Below are positions 39,853-52,300 of a DNA stretch of 64,000 nucleotides, piece after piece. The number at the start of each line of letters is the position of its first letter. Within the stretch, counting starts at the first letter, position 1. The notes beneath the pieces were generated by a model. That model did not search any database. It was not told the origin of the DNA and saw only the letters and a list, made by a program, of their open reading frames with translations. The position numbers and the translations under genes are program-made. Location: the NCBI GenBank assembly GCA_011009095.1, contig VTPC01000668.1, positions 1-64,000 on the forward strand. Reading direction: 5' to 3'. Source of the DNA: Ignelater luminosus (taxonomy: Eukaryota; Arthropoda; Insecta; Coleoptera; Elateridae).

Positions 39853-40597
39853 GTTCACCATTTGACAGTCAGCTGATGTATGATAAATGGAACAAGTTAA
39901 AAATTTACAATGGCTGTGGTAACCGCTATGAATTAATCTAACCTATCAAGTAAAATTCCTAACAGCCATAAATATGAGTAACATGGCTGATAAAAGAAGA
40001 AATAATAAAAAAACTGTTTGCTACTCATATTAGAATCCATCACATAAATTATATGTCACTTTGCTTGCTGGGTTGGTTAACTTTTGAGTACTTAAGGAAA
40101 ACTTTATCAAAAAGACTCAAGAAATGTCATACTTTATGACACCAGCTTCAATGTGTGTGAGCTCGCTTACACTGTTCCACTTACAGTTCTTGTGACAAAA
40201 GACTGCTGAGCTCGGAGCACTGTGCTGCTTCATCGTATTATTTTCTCCAATGTCTTAGAAGACAATGGGTCAGATTTTCTTTCTGAATCATTTTTGTTTT
40301 GAATTTGGCGTATCTATTCAAACAGCGTTTTTTTCCGTAGAAGTCTTGCAAAGAGACTATCGACAAAAATACTTTGACTTGAAGTCGTAGAGCATTTCTC
40401 AACCTTCAAATAATTATTAGGGGCGCGACTTTAAAATGGAAGAGTTAACAACCGAATTCATATCTCATGTCATGAGCATTGCATAGCCACTCTGGAATGA
40501 CCCACGCCCCAATTCGCGAATTTCGTTTATTAATTCTCTTTTAAGACGTCACCTCATATTTTATTTATCATTTTAAGGTTACTTACGCCAAGGAATG
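39853..40597. other. Non-coding stretch
   Basis: More balanced composition than most of the window, with no ORF, RNA or repeat that I recognise apart from the extra GACGTCAC motif at 40545. Confidence 0.5.
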
Positions 40598-40605
40598 GTC
40601 GAACC

Positions 40606-40724
40606 TAGTGATGGGCAAAGGAAAAATCTTCAAATTTGGAATTTATTTCTCCTGAATATTTCCGGAAATATTCCTAGGGTATTTTTCCCAAGAAAATAAA
40701 TTTCTGGGAATTTACTAATCACTA
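40606..40724. mobile_element. hAT-type MITE, 119 bp
   Basis: Ends are TAGTGATGGGCAAA at the left and its near-complement TTTACTAATCACTA at the right (11 of 14 positions pair). The element is flanked by 8-bp direct repeats GTCGAACC (40598-40605) and GTGGAACC (40725-40732), identical at 7 of 8 positions. An 8-bp target duplication with a TAGTGATGGGCAAA-type end is typical of non-autonomous hAT elements. A perfect 20-bp palindrome lies in the middle at 40654-40673, centred on TTCCGGAA. There is no coding capacity. Confidence 0.75.
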
Positions 40725-40732
40725 GTGGAACC

Positions 40733-41933
40733 TTTCTTGACAGATACTATCCCCGAACCAGTTACACAAAAACTACCAAAACTACTTATACAAAATAATA
40801 CTATAATTATTAGCCAAGGTCAGATAAGCAGATATTATTAGAGATCGGCAAAAAAAACAATACGCCTTTGACAAAAACGATCGTATACGATGAGGATATC
40901 AAGTAGGGTGTCCATCAACTCGACCTTCTTTTTGAGTTTCCTTCTTACATAGGTACTAAGCCATCATGAATTCCAGGTGCACATCTATAGAAAAAATCCC
41001 TGACTGTATGCACAATTCCTTGAAAAAGAGTGATTTTAAGCCCGTAAAAGTTACTGTTCCGATATTCAGCAACATTAGTAAGGAAAATCACAAAAAACTC
41101 TTGCTACGAAACGCGAGATATCTTCACTAGAGCTTAGCTAAACAAAAATATCTATTGAAAATTATTTATTAAGCCGGGATGATGAGGACAGGCGTCGTCA
41201 GATAATGGAGACGGTTCAGAAGTATCCAATTTAAGGTTACGCTCAGAAACGAGAAAAAGGTAGTTATTGTGATTTATTGAATTTTTTGAGATTTTAGATA
41301 GATTTGGAAAGTTTTTCTGAGAAAATAAAGGAATTAGTTAGTATCTCGGATTTTTTTACGAAAGGAATGAGCGATAAGTGACTCTTCCTCGTCTGCAAAT
41401 AGTAAAAGGGTATGGAGATTCGGTTGAAATTTGAGAGTCTAGTTTCTCCGTTTCCTGCATTGAGCATTAACATAACTGGTAAAGTGAAGCCTAGAAATAA
41501 AATGTATTTGTTTAATGCAAGGTACAATTATTAATTATTATTGTGGGAGTGTTATGTTAAACATTTATGCTTCTACTCACCCATAAAATTTCCACCACTT
41601 CAGTTTTGCTCATTTATACAAACCTTCTATTATTACACAAGATACCTGATAATTATGGGAATAATTTATTTATTTTTAAAAGAAAATCAATAAATAACCT
41701 GCAATTTTCTACTTTCCATGGATGTTTTATTTATTCTTGACGCTTTTAAAAGTGTGTAAACCAGATTACCAGAATTGAAATACTAGAAAAAAAAAGAAAA
41801 ACCGTATTATCGTTAAAATAACAAAACAATTTGTAATGTACAGTATAAACTCATTCCTTCGTTCAAATAAGTCACTAAAGATTTATGGTAAATATATAAG
41901 TAAGTGCTATCTAAATTCTAAACGGCTACCTAC
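40733..41933. other. AT-rich non-coding stretch
   Basis: I see no gene or organised repeat; short frames only. Confidence 0.55.
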
Positions 41934-42008
41934 CTTGTTTGTCCATTTTCGACGCAAAAGCGGTGCCCATATGTGGATGCTGGTGGCATTTCTGCGAATT
42001 CCTTCCAC
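41934..42008 (-). CDS. Candidate 75-bp minus-strand exon
   Basis: On the minus strand the block runs from an acceptor (ATTCCACTCAG|GTGG) to a strong donor (ACAAG|GTAGGT). It is about half GC in AT-rich surroundings and its length is a multiple of three. All three frames are open, so the frame is undecided. The second reads ...EFAEMPPASTYGHRFCVEN..., and the third contains MGTAFASKMDKQ and stays open when joined to the 106-bp candidate at 13023-13128. The acceptor's pyrimidine tract is weak, so this may be the end of a first exon rather than an internal one. No family was recognised. Confidence 0.35.
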
Positions 42009-44339
42009 CTGAGTGGAATTGTTATCATGCTTGAGTAATTATCACCACTATGTTTGTCATTTAATTACAGCAAACGTTCTTTGCTTTAAACACCCAGTTT
42101 GAAACCTCTACTAATAATAATAATGAAAGATTTTTATGGATGTATAAATGCGTAAGAAATTCTACGCTCTAAAACGCCTTGTCAATAATATTCAAAAGAA
42201 AAAAAAGGAAAGAATCGCGCGTTTGTTTTTAATCACTGGAACAGGTGATTCAAAAAAAAACAGTGAACAAGGTCGTGTAAACAACTTGATGGAGCTGCTG
42301 TCAATAACCTTCAAACTTGAAAAAAAAAGTGGCATAGCTTTATTACGGTAAATAATAATCTTTAAAGAGAAATATCATTTTTGTAGGAACGATGGAGATT
42401 TGAATAATTTTGCTTTCAAAATTTAATCTTAAAATGTATCAGTTCTCACAGTTGAGCACATTACTTAAATAGTTCGAAGATATTTAAATTATTTATCATC
42501 GAATCTTTTTGACCACGTGAGATTAAACTTTTAGATATTTTTAAATTGCATAGAAATTTTTTACGTGTCAAAATCGTAGTAGAATATAACAACCTGTTAA
42601 TTTCTTATGGTATTAATTTATTAAATGTGAAGTGGGTATATTAATAAATATTTTAATTTTGTCTTAACTGAAAGTGTTGATCTGTTATTTCATCCGACGG
42701 CAGAAATCTTAAAAAATTACAAACAATCTTCTTTCATTCGTGAAACAATTGAAAACGTCGTTGTTACAAATATTATGACTGTTCGAGGTGAATTTAAAAG
42801 AAAATATTCCATGACAAAACTGGTGAAAAGCCTTTTCAATTTTTGCGAAAACTCAAGACATTGTAAACAAAAATTTTATTAAGTTCACAGACAAGAGTAG
42901 TGTAAAATCTTATATTCATAAAATTTAAAACCACTTGTCTAATTAATTAATATAGGAAGACTCGCGAACAATAATTAGAATTGATGGTTTGAAATCATTG
43001 TGGAAAAGACTCTTTTAATTCAGTTGAACTTGTCGAGATTTTTCAAGTGGAAGAATTGCACTTACACTTATTGAATGGTTTAAAAAGATCTTGTCATTAA
43101 CATAAGGTAAATTTCACATTTTCGTCAAAATCTTCAATATTTGATGATTTGATCATTTTGCTTGGTTTCGGTTTTTGATGGCTATCATATTGTATTAGTA
43201 CAACTTTGAACTTTTTTTTCTAGCCGATTTACAAAAAGGCTTTTCTACAATAAGCAATTTTATTTGCTTTGAGGATTTATCTCAGCAAATCCATTCAGGG
43301 TGATATTTGATGATACCCTGACGTTTACCATTGTGAGAACTGTGAGAATCCTCTGAGCATTTTGACTCAATGTTCTTCTTCATGTTCTTGGTTCTATTCA
43401 ACTTTTTCTTTGAGAAAGATGCCAAGTAAAGTCTTTTTTCAATGACAGTGTTGTCTTGGACTTCATATTTTCACATACAAGACTGTGGATGAGCCTACAT
43501 CTTTTGGAGCTACTTAAAGTATTGCTGTCTCTACTATTATTCTTATAATTCTTCTTGGCAGATCTTTGCTTCTCACATTTATGTCTAAAATGCTCAACTG
43601 ATTTTTACATTGCTTTAAGAAAAGTAATGGTATTCCATATCCTTACAAAAACGTCGAAAATCGATTAAAATGTGACTGGACATACTTACATGGATGAAGA
43701 AATTGAAGAAATGCCAAAATTGTATTTTGCGCTTTAAACTTGGAATTTCTCTACGTTAAGCTAAATACAGTACTCTTGGTGTAAAATAATTTGTTTTGTA
43801 TCCTGAAGTCTTCAAGTTAGATCGAATGTATAACAGTAAAATTGTACTGACTAAAGATGAATCTTCGTTAGTAGAAAATTTTTCATTTATTAAAGTGTTG
43901 CAGAACGCAGAATCATACAATTGACATTGTCATAATTAAAAACTTTTTCACCAAAGGGGTAAGTATTTTTCTGTGAGGGTTAAACCATAGAATCTAACAA
44001 AAAACAAAAAAGCCGAAATCGATGTTTATTTCCGATTTCTCTAAGGCAGAAATCTTCATTCAGTTCTCAAAGTAAGAAAGAACTAAATCTACGTAGTTTG
44101 AATTTGCCTTTGCAGTAGATTGATTGTCAATCCAATCGCGATCTTTTTACCATTCTTCCTGTATACTACCTGCACTGTGTCAGGATATACAGCAAAACTT
44201 GTAAATTTCGGAATAGTGAGGAAATTCTTTTACACAGCACAAAGGTCAGGGAAAGCTTGAGAAGTTTCTCCAACAACAAAAAGAAAATCAAGGAAGTATC
44301 AAAAAAATCTCACAGTGAAGAAGGAAAGCTCTAAATATT
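42009..44339. other. AT-rich non-coding stretch
   Basis: I see no gene. The 67-codon frame at 42148-42351 is Lys/Asn/Leu-rich in AT-rich DNA and shows no domain. Confidence 0.55.
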
Positions 44340-44770
44340 AAATTTTTGCCTATTTTGCCTCTTCCACCTTTTTTTTCCTAGATGTCTTTCTTACCTTTCC
44401 TTTTTTCATTCCAATGTTTTCTTCTTTAATTCTTCCTTGGTCTTCGTCTCAGTTTCTTCTTTTTGCTTCTTGATCATTTCTGTTTGGCCTTCTTCTATTT
44501 TCTTTTTTCTTTCATTTTTATTTTACTACCTTGTGTTTTGGTCTATTTATGTCATCGCATTTTATCTCTCTTTTCGTCGTTTTTCTGTCTCATTTTTCTC
44601 TTTCTTTATTTTTTTCCTTCGCCTCTTCAATGTTTATCGCATTTATTTAATTTTGTTACATATTGCTGGATAGTGTCAAAGACCCTAGTAGTCAAAACAT
44701 ATAAATTGTTAATAAAACTGTTTCGTTTCGTCTTCTTTTTTTTCTCATACTTAGTTTTTCTCTAGTGCTT
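44340..44770. repeat. Pyrimidine-rich low-complexity tract
   Basis: T/C-rich + strand similar in texture to 1960-2240, producing overlapping Phe/Leu/Ser-rich frames of 78 and 100 codons in two frames at once, which argues that neither is a gene. Confidence 0.5.
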
Positions 44771-45946
44771 TCTCAATTTATACTCAATTTTTCTTGAATC
44801 TTACCTGTCTATGTATGTTTATACCAACTTTCAATTGAGGAATCAGTGACACTTTTTAATGAAAGTTTTAGATGACAATGCACTGATTGACATTCTACTT
44901 GAAGGATTAAGTTCAAGATTCTTTTAGAGTTGAGTTGGGAAAACCTAGAGAAATCAACGAATTTAATCTCTTGATATTGTTGGATGTTAGTATGTCCAAA
45001 TTGGGAAGACCAAAATTGCTGACATTGCTTATGTTCAAACAGAAGTCTGAATATCTATAAACAAAGTTTCAAAAAGATCAGTGCCCTAGATCGAATTAAT
45101 TGGAATCTTAATAGGTATTAGACTATAAATACTGAGAAGCATTAGAATGTCTGCACTTGAACATTAGTGCTGGAACAAACAGTTTTTAAATAAATAGGCT
45201 GACAGAACTTCAAATGGTGCAATACGAGAATCTTGAGTAGAAAAGTGTCCGAAAGATTTTGGTAATTGACATAAAACGAAATAAAACTGCTATTGGGAAA
45301 AGAAGTTTTCTAATACGTTTGGAAAATGTAAATAAAGAAATTGAGTTTGGTTCAGTTTGGATTGCCATCAAGTTTGCCGAAGCTAAAAACTTATCTAACA
45401 GTTTCAACGGTAACAAAATATTTTTGATTGTTGCAATTAAATACAACAGGTCCTTCAGGAAATCCCTGAAACGCACCATTGTTTGCACTTACTAGTTTTT
45501 CATAATATATATTTTAAAATTGCTTGATTTATTGTACAAAATAAAAACAATAAAAATATATTTTTTAATTTTCTTTATGAACAAGTAATAAATCGTGACG
45601 TAGAAATAATGGTAGACCTCGCAATATATATAAATAATAAATCTTAGGTAACACGATATTTTCATTTACCTTTTATAACATAAAAAAATACAATAATAAC
45701 ATTTAGCCACAGATTATGGATGACAACTTCCTTATAAGTCAAGTTACTGACTGACACCGGTAACGCCTTTTCCTCATAATGTTTGCAATTTAATATTAAT
45801 TTATTGGTGTTACATATATTAAACGTTTGAATTATTTTTTAAAATCAATTTAAATTTTTTTTCTTATTTTTTGCGAGTCTAATTATAAATTATTCGCGAA
45901 GAAAAACTGTGTATGATTAAATTTTAATTAACAAAAAAAGGCTTGC
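44771..45946. other. AT-rich non-coding stretch
   Basis: Overlapping frames on both strands at 45210-45495 (92 and 78 codons) cover a slightly more balanced patch. The + frame starts at a TTG and contains no domain I know. I do not call a gene. Confidence 0.5.
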
Positions 45947-45956
45947 NNNNNNNNNN
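45947..45956. other. Assembly gap (10 N)
   Basis: Ten undetermined bases. The small round number is likely a placeholder, so the true missing length is unknown; tandem comparisons across this point should be treated with care. Confidence 0.99.
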
Positions 45957-48105
45957 AATTTTTCAATTAAAGCATCAGCTTTGATAAATTATGAAAGGAG
46001 AGAGGAATCTGCGATGCCTTAAAAGAATAAATACTTTGAATCTTAACCTAGCGGACAATAAAAAAACTCCTCTTTCAATTTTGCCTATCGCAATCTTCAA
46101 AGCGACTACTGCTTTCATTTACCGTAGTAATAAAATATTTCACGGCCCACTCCAATTCAATAATATTGATATCTAACTTCCTGCATAACATTTTCTTATA
46201 AAATATTAATCTCCTGGTAGTATACCTACAAAGTTATGCCGTAACTTAAATAGCCCCCATTATGTAACCGGTTAAAATATCAATCCTTGCTGCTGCTGCT
46301 ACTACTACTACGATATACTACTCAGAGCGTGGTGCATAACAAAAACGTCGAATTGAAGAGTGAAGTGAAAGGATAATAATAATTGCGGTAAAAATTTTTA
46401 ACATCGAACGGTGTTTCGTGCCGCTACAATTACACACTTTACGTTTACGTTCATAACTAAAACCTATCTCCTCAAGAAAAGAGGAATAATACTTTCGCTC
46501 TTTAAAACGCAACAAGTCATATCCACAGATCCTTGAATACGCGTAATTATTGGTTTTGTTAATAAACATGTATGCTGTTGTAGGATCAAAACACGGTATG
46601 CAATTATCTTCATGCTGCCCGCTACCGTGTGAATCAGTACCCGCAAATCACGTACAACTTCGGTTATTATTACACTCACGTCAGATTTATATTCATAAAA
46701 TTATACCCATACTGTAAATTTTATCATTTGTATGAATTATTCTTCATTTTATTACGTGGAAGTAAAGGATATTTAGAACAAATGGTGGAGGCGCTGCTAA
46801 ATTAAAATGTTTAATAGAAGAGAAGCGCACATAAGCGTGTCAAAAAATTAATTTTGACTTCCAGCACTGAAAAAAATTAATTTTCCTTTGAATTAGAAGC
46901 ATCTAAAGGTCATGGATAAGTTGAGGTTTATTATTGTAGCATCCCATTTATAATTAACAAAATTTAATAATTGTAGCTTGTCAGGGAATAATTATCTTCT
47001 TGATAATCTGACATTCTCATCTAATAGAAAATTGAAGAATATTATAGTATGTGAAAGGTACGAATTCGTAGACGCTTCTTTAATTCCAATTAAACTTCTT
47101 GATTAGTAGTGAGGTATAAACTTTGCCTGTTAACAACTTATACTCTTGGTTTTTCTTAGATTTTATAAAAACTTCACATTTTTAATTTTAATTGTTTTCA
47201 GAAGCTAAACCTTGATTTGTATCTGAAATTTCCTTTTTTCTTGTAGGAAGATATTAACGATTTTTCTGGATGTCCACGGTTTGGAAAGATTTTGGAAAGA
47301 TCTCAAGAATATAAAATGGAAGAAATTGCATGACTTTTTAATATTGTCGTGCGATGGGTAACTGCAAGTTAAATGTGTGAAGGACCTGGGAAAAACCAAT
47401 AATGTCACTCCCAGCTTCATACCTTACCTACTCAGATAGGGCTGGCGAAGGAATTCATTGACTGTTTCCCTTATGGCAAATAACCACAGAAATGCAAGAG
47501 AAGACAATATGGAAAAATATTTATTTATCTTGACTTTACCTTTTTGATAGATCCAGGTCTCGTTCCATTTTAAGACTGAGATGAAAATGAACAAAAATGA
47601 AAGTTCAAGATCTTTCTGTCAAATGAGTATACAGAAAGAGGCTTTTTTAATTGAATCACCCTTTGGTGGTCAAAATATTTTGGGCTTTAATTGATTTGAA
47701 TGAACCTGCTAACGTTTGTCCCTTTTTGTATCTTCTGGTCTTCTACATGGTTTTCCTGTTCTTAGAGAAACTATTAATTCTGCCTTTCACATTCTTCGGC
47801 TTTCTGTTTTTTGCTTAAAACAAACTTTGATTATCTTCTTAAGAACAACCAAATTGCATTCGCATATGGATCTCTCAGAAATTCTTCATTTCAGTTTGAT
47901 TAAATTTTTCTCGTTGTTAAAGTTTTAGTGTCTTTTCTCTATTTCTCTTAAATTTGAAAATGAGATGATCAATTTTGAAAATTTGTTAAATGTGTTGTAT
48001 GTGTAAAAAAGTATAGAACAAATCTATTGTATTAGAAAAGAAAGTTCTGAGGTATTTTTGATTTTAATTTTTCCATTTTGTCGTCATCATTAGTACCAGA
48101 CGTAC
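45957..48105. other. AT-rich non-coding stretch
   Basis: No gene seen. A compound trinucleotide microsatellite (TGC then TAC repeats, about 24 bp) lies at 46288-46311. Minus-strand frames at 46318-46679 overlap in different frames and show no domain. Confidence 0.5.
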
Positions 48106-48133
48106 GAGGGTGGTCTGAAAAGTTTCCGACCTA
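48106..48133 (+). repeat. mariner terminal inverted repeat (3' end of the gene)
   Basis: Begins CGAGGGTGGTCTGAA directly after TA and pairs with 49369-49396. It lies 36 bp beyond the transposase stop codon. Confidence 0.9.
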
Positions 48134-48169
48134 ACAAAGATACAAGACATTTTTTCTGAAAATTTTTTT

Positions 48170-49236
48170 TTATTTTTCAACATAGTCTCCTTGTAACTCT
48201 ACACACTTCTCCCAGCGATGCTCCCATCTCTGTAACCCGTCCAAATAGTACTCGGCATTTTTCTCTGCAAAATAATTGTCCAGGAAGGTGATTGCCTCTT
48301 CATTTGACGAAAATCTTTGTCCTCCGAGCGCAATTTTTAGATGAGGGAACGATAAGCAGTTGCTTGGGGCTAGATCTGGCGAGTAAGGCGGATGGTCAAG
48401 CAGTTCAAACCGTAATTCGTGGATTTTCGCCATGGCAACCGCTGAGGTGTGAGACGGTGCGTTGTCTTGGTGAAACAGGATTTTCTTTTTCTGCAAATGT
48501 GGCCGTTTTTTCGCAAGTTCTGCCTTCAGCTTGTCAAGTAATGATGCATAGTATGCTCCTGTAATGGTTTTTCCTTTTTGAAGATAATCGATTAAAATAA
48601 CTCCATGACTATCCCAAAAACAGTCGCCATCACTTTCCCAGCCGAAAAAACAGTGTTTGGTTTTTTTGGAGCCGGTTCCCCCTTTGCAGTCCACTGTTTG
48701 GACTGTATTTTTGTTTCGGGCGTCTAATGGTGTATTCAAGTTTCATCTACAGTAATTAATCGGCGCCAAAACTCGGATTTATTTCGCCTAAACTGCGCCA
48801 AAAGAGCGTTGGAAATATTCATTCGAACACGTTTTTGGTCTAACGTGAGCAAACGCGGCACCCAACGCGCGGACAGCTTTCTCATGCTTAAATGTTGATT
48901 TAATATGTGACAAACACGTTCTTTTGACATGTTCATAACCTCTGCTATCTCTCTCACTTTAATTCGGCGGTCGTCTAGCACCATTTGGTGAACTTTGGCG
49001 ATGTTTTCGTCGGTAGTTGCAGTTTTTGGACGTCCCGAACGTTCATCGTCTCCCAAGCTCTTACGGCCACGTTTAAATTCAGCAGCCCAAAATCTCACTG
49101 TGGTAAATGATGGTGCAGAGTCCCCATACACAGAATCCAAATCATCTTTTATTTGCGAAGGCGTATTGCCTATCAAAAACAAATATTTAATGACAGCTCG
49201 ATACTCGATTTTGTCCATTTTCACAAAAAAACTCAC
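48170..49236 (-). pseudogene. mariner transposase pseudogene
   Basis: Reads on the minus strand from ATG at 49236 to TAA at 48170. The N-terminal half holds the helix-turn-helix region (TTVRFWAAEFKRGR), the GRP linker and WVPRLL in place of the mariner WVPHEL motif. The first catalytic Asp is in ITVDET. The next codons break it: TGA at 48736-48738 where Trp is usual, TAG at 48724-48726, and a one-base loss near 48615-48622 shifting the frame before WDSHG. The second catalytic Asp is in HQDNAPSH. The third, 34 residues on, is Asn (codon at 48359-48361, in YSPDLAPSN) instead of the required Asp. The protein would be dead even without the stops. The intact C-terminal part forms a 189-codon open frame (48170-48739), which should not be annotated as a gene. 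Confidence 0.93.
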
Positions 49237-49368
49237 ATCAACTCACTCAAACGACTGTTACATAAAAACTGCGCGTCCAAAATGGCTGAAACTTTGGTGA
49301 GTAACTGTCAACAGATGAACAACGAAATTCAGTAGCTTTTATTTACGAGTGCTGCCATCTTTACGTTG

Positions 49369-49396
49369 AGGTTGGAAACTTTTCAGACCACCCTCG
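49369..49396 (-). repeat. mariner terminal inverted repeat (5' end of the gene)
   Basis: Complement begins CGAGGGTGGTCTGAAAAGTT; the element ends directly before TA at 49397-49398. It lies upstream of the transposase start. Confidence 0.9.
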
Positions 49397-52300
49397 TATG
49401 ACTTTATGATTTTTCTCTTTAATCGATCGCTTCAATATGAATTTAGACTCGTTAGAATTTTTTATTTCCACTGTTCGTTTTTGAAGTATACTTTGGATAA
49501 CTTTTAGTAGGAGTACACCTTAATATCCTGCGTTGTCACATTCAGGTCAGTCAGTATAAGGCAGATCAAATTTCAAAACGGCTATAGATAGATACACTGA
49601 ATGTGAGCAATTTTGTACGCCTTCCCAGTGCCAGTGTGGATCAAATAAGAATTATCAGAGCTTAGTCTTGGTTATTAGCAATAGCTATATGAAATTGCTG
49701 AATTTTATTTAGTGAAGAAACTAATGGCGTCATATGCCTAACATAGGTGCGAAGACAAACGACATTACTTTAAATGTTAGATGATTGGTTTTGATAAACA
49801 AAAAGTTTTGGAGAAAAGGAACAACAACATCAGAAACTGATTTTTGATTATAGGGTTTTCAAAAATAGAAAGATCACATTTGGCATATTTTAGATATCTT
49901 AGAATATTGATCTTGATTACCTTCATAGTAATTAGAGATCAGTTTTCTAATTTATTCTTTAAACCGATGTTTTCTAAATGCTGCAAAAAACGAAAATTGG
50001 AAAATTGGTTGGGCAAAAAATTGGAAAATCACTGTTTGAAAATCCTGCAATTTATTATGTCACAAGTATCATTTTCAATGTTGTTAATCATTTTTAAGTA
50101 TGTTAAGCATATCAGTAGCAAATTCAAATCTCCTTGGTCGATCGGTTGGCTTAATTTTAGTTAACAATATTTAGAGCATGATATGGTGCACTGTTGATTT
50201 TGAATCTTCTTAATAATTTCTTCAAACTTTTTGTTCAATAGATTTTGTCTTCCTGCAATTCAATAAATTCAATAAATCAGAAGTTTTGACAATATTCCAA
50301 TGATTTCATAATTCTTTATCAAGACCTTTGTGACATGTTTGTTGAAATTCTTTTGAACTGTCCTTCAGAAGTTAAGCATGACATACTATTTAGATTTACA
50401 CTTGGATACCTCAGAATCTCCGAAAATTAGAAATAGCTCGAAGGTAATATTATAATGTAATTTTCCTGTTAGAGGTTCTAGCGAAATTATTTGGACACAG
50501 TTTGCTATGTTTATGTTTCGTTATAATGATTTAATTATAATAAGTTAGGTTATGGTCACGTCTCTCTCTTGTTTTTATTGTTACGGGAATTTAAAATACC
50601 AAAGGCACCTTTTTTGTACATAAAAATCTTTTGCCTTGATGGTTACCTAAATAAACTAATTTTGGCAGATTAGAAAATTTATACAATCGCGTGCAGTTTT
50701 GCAAGATAGAAAGAAACTCGTTTTATTTGTGTATTTGGAACATGTACACACCGCCTCTTATTAAAGTATAATTATAGTAAACATCGCTATTGGTAGCCGG
50801 AGCACCTGCAACCAGGAGCTACCAGTTCGTGTTCAGCTTCAATTTTATAAAAACACCTCGCTACATCCTCAGTCTCGTGTTATTTTTCCTTCTTCTTCTC
50901 CTTCTTCTTTTTTATTTTCATTATTTTTCTTTATTATTTTTACGACTAACTACACATACAGTTCGAGTTATGTGTTATTCTAGGGACCATTTACACTAAT
51001 GGCCGGTTATATGTTGGTGCTTGTATTACACTTTAGCTCGTCGTAATGAGAGCTGTTCTAGTGTAGCTGGCCAGGCAAGCGTGACTTTTTAATGTTGAAC
51101 ACATGATGTGAATACACAATTAATGTTTTAATGGATATATATACACATCCGAGAAATTTTGAATTATTGTTTTAGATTGCAACTGTTAATTCCTCTCGAT
51201 AGATTTTATGGCGTTTCATAAAATTGTCGATGTTGAAAATTTGATCGCAATAACTTTCATAAAGTTATTTAATTATTTTCGCTTCTATAATTTATTGCAG
51301 CGTTTCAATAAATCGTGTAGGCAGTGAATAATAACGTTCAGAAAATAATCTAATCCACCTTGCTCACATCTGTGTTAATTGTAACGAATTAGGTGTGTAG
51401 GAAATCTACACATTATTGCGCTCTAAGATACGCCACTTGGTAAATGATTGCAATTATCATTGATAACTACACACAAATCATGTTTCTACTATAACATAAC
51501 TTATTAATTGTTAATTATCACCATGGTATGGTTTCAATATTGATATTAATATCATGTGGGTGGATAAATGCAGACCAGCTTTACGTAACAAATCGTTTTC
51601 AAACACTAAATTATAAATATTATTTCATTTTTTTCTATTCTCTACCTACGTTTCAAAATCTTTCGATAGTAATTTTCTTTTTTGTTTATTTATAAGGATA
51701 ATTTGAAATTTTTATATAAATTGCATGTGTATCGATGTCCATTTACGTAATTTCTATATCCATAAAAACATGTAAAGCTCGAAGTGCTGATTTCGTATTC
51801 GAAACAGGACACTTACTGATTTAAACCAACTCGGTATGACCAGTTTGTCATACACTTATATGGTAAAACTGCTGGAAAATATTCAGACTTACTTGTGAAG
51901 GTGGATAAAATTTTTACATATATGTATGTTTGTAATGGAAGACCTGTTCGTGTTCCCATTACAACATTTACACAGTTATAACAGGAGAAATAGAACAAAT
52001 AATGCAGAACTAACTGTACTACCATATACTACCAGGATATTATATTTAGAAAATTTTATTATTTATGTATTATAGAGCTGATAAATCTCACAAAAATGAA
52101 AAACAGTCTAATAATAGACATGACTTATGATGTCATAATCTTCTAGACCGCTATATCGATACGTAACCTAAATTCCTTGTAAGGGAGTACTTTAAGAGAG
52201 ATGCGATTTAGAAAAAGTTATATTCTTAGATGAAAAGTTTTGCGTATGTTGTGTTTATTGATTAACTGATAAAATTCTTTATCAATTAACCAACTTTGAA

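Larger units (their letters stand above)
48106..49396 (-). mobile_element. mariner element, full length, inactive
   Basis: A 1,291-bp element flanked by TA dinucleotides (48104-48105 and 49397-49398), the target duplication of Tc1/mariner elements. The ends are inverted repeats of about 28 bp that start CGAGGGTGGTCTGAA and differ at only one or two substitutions plus one base in an A-run. Length, ends and the transposase inside all fit the D34D mariner family. Because the repeats are still nearly identical while the gene is broken, the insertion is fairly recent on the scale of neutral decay, or was mobilised by another copy's transposase. Family membership is established knowledge; the age remark is inference. 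Confidence 0.95.

Noticed and set aside
48170-48739. 189-codon minus-strand ORF as an intact gene
   Set aside because: It is the C-terminal part of the broken mariner transposase; its first 30 or so codons are out of the true frame.
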